Assembly: GCA_944326855.1 (NCBI GenBank)
Contig: CALVFO010000029.1
Coordinates: forward strand, 105,363-169,362
Direction of reading: 5' to 3'
Length of the DNA: 64,000 nucleotides
DNA from: an uncultured Alistipes sp.
GTDB taxonomy: Bacteria > Bacteroidota > Bacteroidia > Bacteroidales > Rikenellaceae
A program made the translations under genes and the position numbers. The stretch's first letter is position 1, and every line of letters starts with the position of its first letter. The notes beneath the pieces were generated by a model. That model had not been told where the DNA came from. It searched no databases and saw only the letters and a list, made by a program, of their open reading frames with translations. Below are positions 47,774 to 56,402 of this stretch, one piece after another.

Positions 47774-48019
47774 TTTTTTGGGAAAACAACACGGGCGTGC
47801 ACTTTAATCATACGACTCCGGAGAGGCACATCTACCCCTCCGGAGTTTGCATTATAAAAGAAACAAAAAGCAACCCTTTCGGATCCGGGAGCTCTCTCCG
47901 CGACAGTCTCTTCCGGCGAACGAGTGAAGGAATGGAGATACACCGGGAATGGAAGAAAGTCTTGTAGCAGATGCCGACTGGTAAGGAATCTAAAAAGAAG
48001 GTAGAACACGATACAGCCA

Positions 48020-48051
48020 TTTCGAGATTCTCGCATTTTTTCGTATCTTTG
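48020..48051 (+). promoter_or_regulatory. Promoter for the potassium/proton antiporter gene
   Basis: TATCTTTG at 48044-48051 lies 20 nt after TTTC at 48020-48023. Predicted start near 48058 gives a leader of about 92 nt. Confidence 0.6.
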
Positions 48052-48055
48052 GCAC

Positions 48056-48149
48056 CGAGGCAAGCAACGGTTTGCCTCGTTTAAAACGGGATCATAACAC
48101 AAAGGGGTACAGCCCCGCAAATCGGAACCGGGAAACGGTCTCACGCTAT
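48056..48149 (+). promoter_or_regulatory. Hairpin-rich 5' leader of the antiporter mRNA
   Basis: CGAGGCAA (48056-48063) pairs perfectly with TTGCCTCG (48072-48079), beginning at the predicted transcript start. GGGG-TACAG-CCCC follows near 48103-48115, and ACCG-GGAAA-CGGT near 48128-48140, just before the start codon. It does not match any riboswitch consensus I know. A regulatory role is inference. Confidence 0.4.
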
Positions 48150-49646
48150 ATGGTACTCGACACGGGAAATATTCTATTGGTGGGATCTATCCTACTGTTC
48201 ATGAGCATCCTGGCCGGAAAAACCGGCTACAAATTCGGAGTACCCATGCTGTTGTTGTTCCTCGGCGTGGGTATGCTCTTCGGCAGCGACGGTTTGGGTA
48301 TTCAGTTCAACAGTCCGGCCATCGCCCAATTTATCGGGATGATGGCTTTGAGCATCATCCTGTTCTCCGGGGGGATGGACACCAAATACTCCGAAATCCG
48401 ACCGATCGCCCCCCAAGGTATCATTCTGGCCACAGCCGGCGTGATTCTGACCGCTTTTCTCACCGGCGGTATTATCTATTACATCGTCCATTGGCTACCG
48501 GGAACCCCCAACCTGACCTTTGCCCAATCGCTGCTACTGGCTTCGGTCATGTCCTCCACCGATTCGGCCTCGGTTTTCTCTATTCTTCGTTCCAAAGGAC
48601 TGAAGCTCAAACAAAACCTGCGCCCCATGCTGGAACTGGAAAGCGGGAGCAACGACCCGATGGCTTACATGCTCACCATTCTGTTGATTCAGATCATCCT
48701 CTCCGGTGAAATGAGCTTCGGGCAGTCCATTCTGATGTTACTCATCCAACTCTCGGTGGGGGCGCTGGCGGGCTTTCTGCTGGGACGTCTGGGCATCCGC
48801 ATGCTCAACCGAATCAACCTCGACAACCAGTCGCTCTACCCCATCCTGTTGTTGGCATACGTCTTCTTCGTCTTCTCGATCACCGACCTACTCAAGGGGA
48901 ACGGCTACCTGGCCGTCTACATCACCGGTCTGGTTATCGGCAACCACAAAATCGTCCACAAAAAAAGTATCGCCATCTTCTTTGACGGATTCGCCTGGTT
49001 AAGCCAACTGATCATGTTCCTGACCTTGGGACTGTTGGTCAGCCCGCGCCAAGTCCTTTCGGTGGCCGGTACCGGGTTATTGATCGGGGGAGTCCTTATC
49101 CTGATCTCCCGTCCGATCGGGGTGTGGCTCAGTCTGCTGCCCTTCCGCCAAATGACCGCCAAAGCCAAAATTTTCGTCTCGTGGGTCGGCCTGAGAGGTG
49201 CCGTTCCGATCATCTTTGCCACCTATCCGCTGCTGGCCGGCATCGAACATGCCCAGATGATGTTCAACATCGTCTTCTTCATCACCATTCTCTCCCTGTT
49301 GGTGCAGGGAACCACCATCAATTATGCCGCCCAACTGTTGGGCCTCGGCATTCCGGAAAAGGAAAAACGCAAATCGTTCGGCAACATCGAACTGCCCGAA
49401 CAGATCAAATCCACCATGTCAGAAATCGAAGTAACCCCCGGAATGCTCGCCGAAGGAGATTCATTGATGCACCTGAACATTCCGGACCATACGCTGGTGG
49501 TGATGGTGCAACGCGACGACCACTATTTCGTACCCACCGGCAAAACCACTCTTCACCCGGGCGATCTGCTGCTGATGATCTCCGACAGCAAGCCTCTGGA
49601 AGGCGCATACACCCTCTCCAGCACGGATTCGGCCTCCCGCTCATAG
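48150..49646 (+). CDS. Potassium/proton antiporter (CPA family) with C-terminal RCK_C domain
   Basis: The ATG at 48150 (MVLDTGNILLVGSILLF) gives 498 residues; an upstream in-frame ATG would place the leader hairpins inside the gene. About 12 transmembrane helices cover residues 5-395, with SSTDSASVFSILRSKGL and ELESGSNDPMAYML as CPA1/NhaP2-type ion-site motifs. The cytosolic end (about 425-490) is a TrkA_C-like domain: TPGMLAEGDSLMHLNIPDHTL and TTLHPGDLLLMISDSKPL. This layout fits CvrA/NhaP2-type antiporters, which export potassium and may bind a small ligand such as c-di-AMP in the RCK_C domain. Monocistronic. Confidence 0.92.
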   Translation: MVLDTGNILLVGSILLFMSILAGKTGYKFGVPMLLLFLGVGMLFGSDGLGIQFNSPAIAQFIGMMALSIILFSGGMDTKYSEIRPIAPQGIILATAGVILTAFLTGGIIYYIVHWLPGTPNLTFAQSLLLASVMSSTDSASVFSILRSKGLKLKQNLRPMLELESGSNDPMAYMLTILLIQIILSGEMSFGQSILMLLIQLSVGALAGFLLGRLGIRMLNRINLDNQSLYPILLLAYVFFVFSITDLLKGNGYLAVYITGLVIGNHKIVHKKSIAIFFDGFAWLSQLIMFLTLGLLVSPRQVLSVAGTGLLIGGVLILISRPIGVWLSLLPFRQMTAKAKIFVSWVGLRGAVPIIFATYPLLAGIEHAQMMFNIVFFITILSLLVQGTTINYAAQLLGLGIPEKEKRKSFGNIELPEQIKSTMSEIEVTPGMLAEGDSLMHLNIPDHTLVVMVQRDDHYFVPTGKTTLHPGDLLLMISDSKPLEGAYTLSSTDSASRS

Positions 49647-49673
49647 ATTTTCGGGGCAGTTATCCGAGAAACA

Positions 49674-49705
49674 TTTGCTATTTTCCAAAAAAAACACTAA
49701 TTTTG
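49674..49705 (+). promoter_or_regulatory. Promoter for the rpmB-rpmG-DUF4295 operon
   Basis: TTTG at 49674-49677 and TAATTTTG at 49698-49705, 20 nt apart: an exact match to the Bacteroidetes pattern. Leader about 38 nt. Confidence 0.8.
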
Positions 49706-49748
49706 TCGCTCCTTTTGGAATAACCATACACTAAACAAAGCGATTCGT

Positions 49749-49982
49749 ATGAAAATTTGTGAAATCACGGGTAAGACGGCGCAGGTGGGCAACAACGTCT
49801 CTCACTCGAACAAGAAAACCAAAAGGCGTTTCAACCCGAACCTGAAAACCAAACGTTTCTGGAACGAAGAAGAAGGTCGGTGGATAACGCTCAAGGTAAG
49901 TACCTCCGGTATGAAAACGATCAATAAAAAAGGACTGGCCGTCGCCCTGAAAGAAGCCGCCGCTCCGAAAAAGGTCTACTAA
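49749..49982 (+). CDS. rpmB: 50S ribosomal protein L28
   Basis: The 77-residue basic protein starts MKICEITGKTAQVGNNVSHS and continues KTKRRFNPNLKTKRFW, the L28 signature, then TLKVSTSGMKTINKKGL. It binds 23S rRNA in the large subunit. It is the first of three small genes separated by 18 and 9 nt. Confidence 0.97.
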   Translation: MKICEITGKTAQVGNNVSHSNKKTKRRFNPNLKTKRFWNEEEGRWITLKVSTSGMKTINKKGLAVALKEAAAPKKVY

Positions 49983-50000
49983 AATTAACACTCTCGAGAA

Positions 50001-50183
50001 ATGGCAAAAAAAGGCAACCGAGTTCAGGTGATTCTGGAATGCACCGAGCAGAAAGAGAGCGGCATGCCGGGCATGTCACGCTACATCACCACCAAGAACA
50101 AAAAGAACACGCCCGATCGGATGGAGCGTAAAAAATACAATCCGATTCTGAAACGAGTAACCATTCACCGCGAAATCAAATAA
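50001..50183 (+). CDS. rpmG: 50S ribosomal protein L33
   Basis: The 60-residue basic protein reads [17 protein letters not shown] and ends FNPILKRVT-like with [15 protein letters not shown]. The CxxC zinc pairs of some L33 forms are absent, so it is the zinc-independent form. It lies between rpmB and the DUF4295 gene. Confidence 0.96.
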   Translation: MAKKGNRVQVILECTEQKESGMPGMSRYITTKNKKNTPDRMERKKYNPILKRVTIHREIK

Positions 50184-50192
50184 GGTTGAATC

Positions 50193-50348
50193 ATGGCAAA
50201 GAAAGTAGTCGCAACGCTGAAAACCGGAACCGGTAAAGCATTCACGAAATGCATCAAAATGGTGAAATCCGAAAAGACCGGCGCTTACGCCTTCAAAACG
50301 GAAATCGTACCCAACGAACAGGTGAAAGAATTTTTCACGAAAAAGTAA
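50193..50348 (+). CDS. DUF4295 family small basic protein
   Basis: The ATG at 50193 and stop at 50346-50348 give 51 residues beginning MAKKVVATLKTGTGKAF and ending EFFTKK. It is strongly basic. DUF4295 proteins are known as the third gene after L28 and L33 in Bacteroidetes, and are probably ribosome-associated, though that is inference from context. A terminator follows 23 nt later. Confidence 0.88.
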   Translation: MAKKVVATLKTGTGKAFTKCIKMVKSEKTGAYAFKTEIVPNEQVKEFFTKK

Positions 50349-50370
50349 TTAAGACCTCTCGTCTTAATAC

Positions 50371-50403
50371 AAAAGGCCACTCATTTTCAGAGGGGCCTTT
50401 TGT
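50371..50403 (+). terminator. Terminator after the L28-L33-DUF4295 operon
   Basis: AAAAGGCC-A-CTC and GAG-G-GGCCTTTT pair around ATTTTCA with one mismatch and end in four T plus TG. Confidence 0.75.
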
Positions 50404-50720
50404 GTATCCCGAGCAAGGTGTTTCACCGAGGGAAATTTCTCGTTCAGAAAATCACGGACCGGAACCTCTCCGACCTTTCCCGAGCCGAGGGAAACCTCCT
50501 TTCCAAAACAACAAGCGCCTCGCCCATCAAAATCCATACAGGGAGCACGCTTCTCTCCTTCCCAAAGAGGAAAGACAAGCGTTTCGGGGTGCCGGCTTTC
50601 GAACGCGGTTCGCCCCTCCCCTTCCGGCGATCCATACGCCGAACCTCCGGAAAACCACGATTTCAGGGAAGATTCCCTCGAAAATACGGGCCGAAAGAGC
50701 GGCTTTCCCGCATTTCATAC

Positions 50721-50728
50721 TATCTTTG
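50721..50728 (+). promoter_or_regulatory. Candidate -7 box for ftsY
   Basis: TATCTTTG, 21 nt before the start codon at 50750. No clear -33 element. Confidence 0.55.
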
Positions 50729-50749
50729 AATCGCTAAAACGACTCGACT

Positions 50750-51715
50750 ATGGGACTGTTCAATATTTTTTCGAAAAAAGAGAACAAGGCAGACCTCAAC
50801 AAAGGCTTGGAAAAAACCAAGGAAGGGGTCTTTTCGAAATTGGCCCGGGCCGTGGCCGGCAAATCGAAAGTGGACGACGAAGTGCTCGATAACCTCGAAG
50901 AGGTGCTCATCACCTCCGATGTCGGGGTCGACACCACGGTACGCATCATCGAACGTATCGAACAACGGGTCGCCCGAGACAAATACATGAACGCTTCGGA
51001 ACTGAATCGTATCCTGCGCGAAGAGATCACCGCCCTGCTCGAAGAGAGCGACGAAGGAGAAGATCAGGGTTTCTCCCCGGAAAAACGAAACGGTTTTCCA
51101 CTGGTTATCATGGTCGTAGGCGTCAACGGCGTCGGCAAAACCACCACCATCGGAAAACTGGCCGCTCAATTCAAAAAAGCCGGCAAGAAAGTCTATATCG
51201 GTGCGGCCGACACATTCCGGGCCGCCGCCATCGATCAGTTGGGCGTATGGGCCGAACGGGCCGGAGCCACCATGATCCGTCAGGAAATGGGTTCCGATCC
51301 CGCCTCCGTGGCCTATGATACGCTGCGCAGTGCCGTAGCCAACGATGCGGATGTCGTCCTGATCGATACCGCGGGTCGTCTCCACAACAAGATCGGCCTG
51401 ATGAACGAACTGACCAAAATCCGCAACGTCATGGCCAAAGTGATCCCGGATGCGCCCCATGAAGTGATGCTGGTGCTGGACGGTTCGACCGGCCAGAACG
51501 CTTTCGAACAGGCCAAACAGTTTACTCAGGCCACTCAGGTCACCTCGCTGGCCATCACCAAACTGGACGGCACGGCCAAAGGAGGCGTCGTAATCGGCAT
51601 CAGCGACCAGTTCAAAATTCCGGTGCGCTACATCGGAGTGGGTGAAGGCATCGACCAGTTGCAGGTATTCGACCGCCGCGAATTCGTCGACAGCCTTTTC
51701 AGCGATCCCGCATAA
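50750..51715 (+). CDS. ftsY: Signal recognition particle receptor FtsY
   Basis: The 321-residue GTPase docks the SRP-ribosome complex at the membrane for cotranslational insertion. It has a very short A domain and the NG domain: N domain helices (about 20-100), G1 [15 protein letters not shown] near residue 125, the I-box [12 protein letters not shown]3 [11 protein letters not shown]4 [10 protein letters not shown], and the C-terminal [11 protein letters not shown]. Size is normal for Bacteroidetes. Confidence 0.97.
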   Translation: MGLFNIFSKKENKADLNKGLEKTKEGVFSKLARAVAGKSKVDDEVLDNLEEVLITSDVGVDTTVRIIERIEQRVARDKYMNASELNRILREEITALLEESDEGEDQGFSPEKRNGFPLVIMVVGVNGVGKTTTIGKLAAQFKKAGKKVYIGAADTFRAAAIDQLGVWAERAGATMIRQEMGSDPASVAYDTLRSAVANDADVVLIDTAGRLHNKIGLMNELTKIRNVMAKVIPDAPHEVMLVLDGSTGQNAFEQAKQFTQATQVTSLAITKLDGTAKGGVVIGISDQFKIPVRYIGVGEGIDQLQVFDRREFVDSLFSDPA

Positions 51716-52018
51716 ACGACTGATCGGGTCGAATCGGTTTAGGGCTATTCGGATCGGCTCAGATTGATTCGGGTCGATTCGGGCCTGATCAGGTTAGATC
51801 GGATCGGACCAATTCGGACCAACCCGGGCCAATTCAAGGCTGCGCAGAGCAGAGCGATTCAGGTCGGTTTGTTTCGGGTCCAGGTTGCTTCAGGTTGGGT
51901 TGCTTCGGATCCGAGTTGCTTCAGATTGGGTTGAGTTGCTTCGGGTCCGGTCAATGTGGGCCGATTCCGGGCAATCCGAATCGGTTCGATTTCGCACAAA
52001 TTCTTAAAAATCCTCGTC
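51716..52018. repeat. Degenerate repeat spacer of 303 nt before rimO
   Basis: The whole spacer is made of variations on TTCGGGT, GATTCGG and GGTTGCTTC. TTGCTTC occurs at 51885-51891, 51900-51906, 51916-51922 and 51936-51942. Strand composition is clearly G/T-rich on plus, unlike the neighbouring genes. No coding frame is credible. Confidence 0.75.
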
Positions 52019-53320
52019 TTGAAAAAGAAACGCATCAACATCGTTACCCTGGGTTGCTCCAAAAACCTCGTCGATTCGGAGCATCTGATGGCCCAACTGG
52101 ACCCCCAGGCTTTTGAGATCACCTTCGACGAAAACTCGACGGAGGCCGACGTCGTGATCATCAATACCTGCGGATTCATCGGCGACGCCAAAGAGGAATC
52201 CATCGACACGATTCTCTCCTTCGCCCGGGCCCGGGAAGAGGGCCGAATCGACCAGTTGTTCGTCATGGGATGTCTTTCGGAGCGTTACAAGAAAGACCTG
52301 GAAACCGAAATTCCCGAAGTGGACCAATACTTCGGGGTCAACAACCTGAGCGATATCCTACGGGCTGTCGGAAGCCGCTACCGCGACGAACTGCGCGGAG
52401 AGCGCCACCTGACCACCCCTTCCCATTATGCCTACCTGAAAATCTCAGAAGGATGTAACTGGGGATGCGGTTATTGTGCCATTCCGCTGATCCGGGGACG
52501 TCACGTTTCGGTCCCGATGGAAGAGGTGCTGGCCGAGGCCGAAGGTCTCGCCCGAAAAGGCGTCAAGGAACTGATCGTCATCGCTCAGGATACCACCTAC
52601 TACGGACTCGACCTTTACGGCAAACGTCGGTTGGGAGAGTTGCTTCGCAACCTCTGCGCCTTGGAAGGCATTCGATGGGTCCGCCTGCATTACGCCTATC
52701 CGGCCCAATTTCCCCGCGACGTGATCGAGGCCCTGCGCGACGAACCCAAACTGTGCAAATACCTCGACATCCCGTTCCAACACATCAGCGACGCCCAACT
52801 CAAAAGCATGAGAAGGGGACTCGACCGGACCGAAACCTATGCCCTGATCGAAGCGTTACGGCGTGAAATCCCCGGCATCGCCCTGCGAACCACCCTGCTG
52901 GTTGGCTATCCCGGCGAAACCGATGCGGACTTCGATCAATTGCTGCAATTCGTGCGAGATATCCGTTTCGAACGCCTGGGGGTTTTCCCGTACAGCGAAG
53001 AAGAGGGCACGTATTCGGCCACCCGACTCCGGGACGACGTTCCGCCCGAAGTCAAACAACAACGGGTCGACCGTATCATGGAGTTACAGAGCGAAATCTC
53101 CCGCGAAAACAACCTCGCACGGGTAGGACGTACCGAAGAAGTGATCATCGATCGTCACGAAGGCAATTTCTGGATCGGTCGGACCCAATACGACTCTCCG
53201 GAGGTGGATACCGAAATTCTGATCGCCGACACCGGACAGACTCTGCATCCCGGCACATTCTATCCGGTCGAAATTACGGCTGCCGAAGAGTACGATCTTT
53301 ACGGACGCCTCGTCAAATAA
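52019..53320 (+). CDS. rimO: Ribosomal protein S12 methylthiotransferase RimO
   Basis: A TTG at 52019 is the best start, giving MKKKRINIVTLGCSKNLVDS; the upstream ATG at 51956 would add 21 residues translated from spacer sequence. The 433-residue enzyme adds a methylthio group to Asp of ribosomal protein S12. The N-terminal UPF0004 domain carries Cys13, Cys51 and Cys85 for the second cluster. The radical-SAM motif CNWGCGYC gives Cys146, Cys150 and Cys153. A TRAM domain ends the protein (about 370-433, EVIIDRHEGNFWIGRTQ and FYPVEITAAEEYDLYGRL). Confidence 0.96.
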   Translation: MKKKRINIVTLGCSKNLVDSEHLMAQLDPQAFEITFDENSTEADVVIINTCGFIGDAKEESIDTILSFARAREEGRIDQLFVMGCLSERYKKDLETEIPEVDQYFGVNNLSDILRAVGSRYRDELRGERHLTTPSHYAYLKISEGCNWGCGYCAIPLIRGRHVSVPMEEVLAEAEGLARKGVKELIVIAQDTTYYGLDLYGKRRLGELLRNLCALEGIRWVRLHYAYPAQFPRDVIEALRDEPKLCKYLDIPFQHISDAQLKSMRRGLDRTETYALIEALRREIPGIALRTTLLVGYPGETDADFDQLLQFVRDIRFERLGVFPYSEEEGTYSATRLRDDVPPEVKQQRVDRIMELQSEISRENNLARVGRTEEVIIDRHEGNFWIGRTQYDSPEVDTEILIADTGQTLHPGTFYPVEITAAEEYDLYGRLVK

Positions 53321-53411
53321 TTCACCGGGAACCACCCCCGAATTACATTCCCCAAAGGGTTGAAGAACAAGACTCTTTCCCGAACTTCCCCGGAAAGTCT
53401 CTCCCTGAAAG

Positions 53412-53443
53412 TTTGGCAATTTCACAAATAATGCCTACTTTTG
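53412..53443 (+). promoter_or_regulatory. Promoter for the coiled-coil gene and zapA
   Basis: TTTG at 53412-53415 and TACTTTTG at 53436-53443 are 20 nt apart, an exact match to the Bacteroidetes pattern. Start codon follows at 53471. Confidence 0.8.
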
Positions 53444-53470
53444 AATGGGAAACGCTAATCTTCGGTTCCG

Positions 53471-53758
53471 ATGAAAGAGACCAATCCGATCGAAACGCTT
53501 CGCGAAAAAGTCCAACGACTGATCGACGACAACCGCAGTTTACGACTCGAATTGGGGAAAGTGGTCGCCGAGCGGGACAAAATCGCCCGGCAAAAACGCA
53601 AAGCCGAAGAAAAAATACTGGAACTGGAAAAACGCATTCGCGTGCTTGACACCGCCAACGCCTTATCCGGTCCACGAAGCGACACCCGGGCTGCCCGACA
53701 ACGTGTCAATAAACTTTTGCGGGAAATTGACCGATGCATAGCCCTGATGAACCGATAA
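53471..53758 (+). CDS. Small coiled-coil protein encoded before zapA
   Basis: The 95-residue protein is almost all charged helix with heptad spacing (about residues 5-60: VQRLIDDNRSLRLELGKVV, KAEEKILELEKRI), then a short linker and VNKLLREIDRCIALMNR. There is no signal or membrane segment. Position directly before zapA, sharing a promoter with 26 nt between, suggests a ZapB-like partner at the division ring. This is inference from context and shape; no family motif was recognised. Confidence 0.75.
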   Translation: MKETNPIETLREKVQRLIDDNRSLRLELGKVVAERDKIARQKRKAEEKILELEKRIRVLDTANALSGPRSDTRAARQRVNKLLREIDRCIALMNR

Positions 53759-53784
53759 ACGAATGTTAGATACCCCAGGCAACC

Positions 53785-54078
53785 ATGCCCCAGACCCGAA
53801 AAATAACGGTCAAAATCGCCGGCAAAGAGTATGCGATGACCATACCCCAGCAGGAAGAAGAAAAATACCGTCGGGCCGCCCGGGACATCAATAGCCTGAT
53901 CTCGAGCTACCGCAGCACGTTTGCGGCTGAACCCGAGGACTATCTGGCCATGGCCGCCATGCAAATGGCCGTCACCAAGGTAGGCATGGAAATGGATCGT
54001 ACCCTGACCGACCAGATGAACACCATCGAAGAGATCGGGACCCAAATCGATAATTACCTGAACGATATCAAAGAATAA
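53785..54078 (+). CDS. zapA: Cell division protein ZapA
   Basis: The 97-residue protein has the ZapA plan: an N-terminal beta part KITVKIAGKEYAMTIPQQEE, then helices with YRRAARDINSLIS and a C-terminal coiled coil. It bundles FtsZ filaments at mid-cell. It is followed by the 6S RNA candidate, the same gene order known in other bacteria where ssrS lies next to zapA. Confidence 0.9.
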   Translation: MPQTRKITVKIAGKEYAMTIPQQEEEKYRRAARDINSLISSYRSTFAAEPEDYLAMAAMQMAVTKVGMEMDRTLTDQMNTIEEIGTQIDNYLNDIKE

Positions 54079-54109
54079 GATACGATATCTTTCTGACAGA
54101 CGTTCTTTA

Positions 54110-54340
54110 GATAAAAACACAGGAATAAGCCCGCATGGATTCCTTTTTTACTTTGCGAAACTCAACAGTTTAACCTTTGGGGTCAAGCTCAGTTTTTCAA
54201 AAACAGGCCTTACCCTCCCCCGTGGAGGGTCTCCCGCGCGGAGACGTTGGAAGTTTGCGATTTTCGGCAGCCCCACACATGACGATATAGGAGCTTCGTC
54301 AAACCCACAAAGAGGAAATCCCGTGCGGGCCTTTTTTATA
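54110..54340 (+). ncRNA. ssrS: 6S RNA candidate between zapA and rny
   Basis: A 324-nt gap without a gene contains a strongly structured RNA. GCCCGCAT (54129-54136) pairs with GTGCGGGC (54323-54330), and the stem continues with GGATTCC against GGAAATCC (one bulge). Two internal hairpins follow: ACCCTCC/GGAGGGT (54212-54230) and GTCTCC/GGAGAC (54229-54245), which share 54229-54230. The closing stem runs into CTTTTTTAT, so it is also a terminator. Length near 200 nt, a long interrupted rod closed end to end, and location next to zapA all fit 6S RNA, which binds the housekeeping RNA polymerase. Ends are estimated. A different ncRNA cannot be excluded without a covariance search. Confidence 0.72.
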
Positions 54341-54402
54341 TACCGCCAACATACGGAAAACAACCCAATGAAATATAATTATTCACTTAACAATCAACGA
54401 GT

Positions 54403-55935
54403 ATGATAATCGCAATCGCCGCCGTCATTTCGGCCGTCGTTGTCGGTTTCGCCTCATATTTCATTATCACGAAAGCTACTCAGACACGTAGACTCAACCT
54501 GATAAAAGAGGCCGAAGCCGAAGCCGAAATGATCAAGAAGGAACGCATCCTTCAGGCCAAGGAAAAGTTCATCCAGCTGAAAAGCGAACACGACCGCCAG
54601 GTCAACGAACGCAACCAAAAGATAGCCCAGAACGAACAACGCGTCAAACAGATGGAAAACGCCCTGCACCAACAGCAGGAAGAACTGGGCAAGAAGATCA
54701 AGGAACAGAACCTGCTGCGCGACCAACTCGACAATCAGTTGCAGGGCGTCGAACGGAAAAAGGAAGAGATCGAACGCAAACTGAAAGAACAGAACCTGAA
54801 ACTGGAACAGATCAGCGGGCTGAGCAGCGAAGAGGCTAAAAACATCCTCATCGAAAACATGAAGGCCGAGGCCAAAAGCGATGCCATGGCCTACATCAAC
54901 GAGGTGATGGAAGAGGCCAAGATGACCGCCAACAAAGAAGCCAAGAAAATCGTCGTACAGACCATCCAGCGTGTGGCGACGGAAGCCGCAATCGAAAACT
55001 CCGTAACGGTCTTCAACATCGACAGCGACGAGGTCAAAGGACGCATCATCGGACGCGAAGGTCGTAACATCCGGGCCCTGGAAGCCGCCACCGGTGTGGA
55101 AATCATCGTGGATGACACCCCCGAGGCCATCATTCTGTCAGGATTCGATCCCGTACGCCGGGAAATTGCCCGTCTGGCCCTGCATCAACTGGTGACCGAC
55201 GGCCGTATCCATCCGGCCCGCATCGAAGAAGTGGTTTCCAAAGTGCAGAAACAGATCGAAGAAGAGATCATCGAAGTGGGGAAACGTACGGCCATCGACT
55301 TGGGAATCCACGGCCTGCATCCCGAACTGATCCGCATGATCGGGAAGATGAAATACCGTTCCTCTTATGGGCAAAACCTGTTGCAGCACTCGCGTGAAAC
55401 CGCCAACCTGTGCGGGATCATGGCTTCCGAATTGGGGCTGAACGCCAAACTGGCCCGTCGGGCCGGGTTGCTGCACGACATCGGAAAAGTACCCGACGAC
55501 GAACCCGAACTGCCGCACGCCATCATCGGGATGAAGCTGGCCGAACGTTACAAGGAAAAACCCGAAGTCATCAACGCCATCGGCGCCCACCACGACGAAA
55601 TGGAGATGACCAACCTGATCTCCCCGATCGTTCAGGTATGCGACGCCATCTCGGGAGCTCGTCCGGGAGCCCGTCGCGAAGTGGTGGAATCCTACATCAA
55701 ACGCCTCAAGGAGATGGAGGATATGGCCATGAGTTATCCGGGCGTCATGAAGACCTACGCCATTCAGGCCGGTCGCGAATTGCGCGTGATCGTCGGCAGC
55801 GAAAAGATTTCGGATCAGGATGCCGACCTGCTCTCGCACGATATCGCCAAGAAGATTCAGGACGAAATGACCTATCCCGGTCAGGTGAAAATCACGGTAA
55901 TCCGCGAAACCCGTTCGATCAGCTACGCCAAATAG
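54403..55935 (+). CDS. rny: Ribonuclease Y
   Basis: The 510-residue membrane-anchored endoribonuclease starts mRNA decay. It has an N-terminal transmembrane helix (about 2-24), a long coiled coil (about 30-190) rich in Lys, Glu and Gln, a KH domain with [19 protein letters not shown] near residue 215-235, and an HD domain with [12 protein letters not shown] and [14 protein letters not shown], where the His-Asp pair binds metal. Length and order are standard. It lies after the 6S RNA candidate and ends in a strong terminator. Confidence 0.97.
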   Translation: MIIAIAAVISAVVVGFASYFIITKATQTRRLNLIKEAEAEAEMIKKERILQAKEKFIQLKSEHDRQVNERNQKIAQNEQRVKQMENALHQQQEELGKKIKEQNLLRDQLDNQLQGVERKKEEIERKLKEQNLKLEQISGLSSEEAKNILIENMKAEAKSDAMAYINEVMEEAKMTANKEAKKIVVQTIQRVATEAAIENSVTVFNIDSDEVKGRIIGREGRNIRALEAATGVEIIVDDTPEAIILSGFDPVRREIARLALHQLVTDGRIHPARIEEVVSKVQKQIEEEIIEVGKRTAIDLGIHGLHPELIRMIGKMKYRSSYGQNLLQHSRETANLCGIMASELGLNAKLARRAGLLHDIGKVPDDEPELPHAIIGMKLAERYKEKPEVINAIGAHHDEMEMTNLISPIVQVCDAISGARPGARREVVESYIKRLKEMEDMAMSYPGVMKTYAIQAGRELRVIVGSEKISDQDADLLSHDIAKKIQDEMTYPGQVKITVIRETRSISYAK

Positions 55936-55952
55936 GCCGGTCGCGATATTTT

Positions 55953-55990
55953 CAAAAAGAGGATGGTTCCGGGAACCATCCTCTTTTTGT
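55953..55990 (+). terminator. Strong terminator after rny
   Basis: AAAAAGAGGATGGTTCC and GGAACCATCCTCTTTTT form a near-perfect long stem with a tiny loop, flanked by A and T runs. Confidence 0.92.
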
Positions 55991-56342
55991 TTTTCGGTCT
56001 CCGCACGGCCTGCCCTCGCCCGAAATCCGCTGAAATCCACCCCAAAACCGCTGTCCCCCTGAAATCCGTGACCTCCACCGGAGCCCGCCAGAAACCATCC
56101 AGAATCATCAAAAGCCGCCAGGAAGCATCAGGAACCATCAGAACTTACCCCTGAAGCCCGACAAACCCATCAGCCCCATTCGAATCCACCGGGAACGACT
56201 CGTCAGCCCGACTCGTTCAACCTCGAAGGTGCATGGCGGACGATTTCCGAACAGATCCGACACCGATACATCTCCGGAAAACCGCGCAAAGGGGACAGGT
56301 CCGATCCGTTCAACAGCCCTTTCACCATGGTGTATCTTCTTC

Positions 56343-56379
56343 CCAAAAGCGCCCCGAAAAAAGGATTTCCGGGGCGCTT
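56343..56379 (-). terminator. Terminator after the phenol-lyase-like gene
   Basis: AAGCGCCCCG (56347-56356) and CGGGGCGCTT (56370-56379) pair. On the minus strand the stem is followed by four T. It lies 24 nt past the stop. Confidence 0.75.
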
Positions 56380-56402
56380 CAGTTCGATCGTGTCGGAACA
56401 GC

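Larger units (their letters stand above)
47774..48149. other. Spacer of 376 nt with cinA hairpin and antiporter promoter and leader
   Basis: ACTCCGGAG (47815-47823) and CTCCGGAGT (47838-47846) form a perfect 9-bp hairpin after cinA, followed only by TTG, so a weak terminator. From 47850 to 48019 nothing is recognised. The promoter and leader of the antiporter fill the right end. Confidence 0.5.
50349..50749. other. Spacer of 401 nt before ftsY
   Basis: Holds the operon terminator at its start and a TATCTTTG box for ftsY at its end. No gene seen between. Confidence 0.6.
55936..56402. other. Spacer of 467 nt between convergent rny and the phenol-lyase-like gene
   Basis: Terminators of both neighbours lie at its ends. 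The middle (about 56080-56200) has loose CATCAG and GAAACCATC-type repeats. No gene seen. Confidence 0.55.

Noticed and set aside
50249-50737. Open frame of 162 codons overlapping the DUF4295 gene and the spacer before ftsY
   Set aside because: It overlaps the real DUF4295 gene in another frame and runs through its terminator.
51716-52018. Possible CRISPR array or tRNA cluster in the repeat spacer
   Set aside because: Units are too short, degenerate and irregularly spaced for CRISPR, and no cloverleaf with TTCGA-type loop and acceptor stem could be drawn.
54110-54340. tmRNA or RNase P RNA as alternatives for the RNA after zapA
   Set aside because: Too short for both, no tRNA-like end with CCA and no RNase P conserved core seen.
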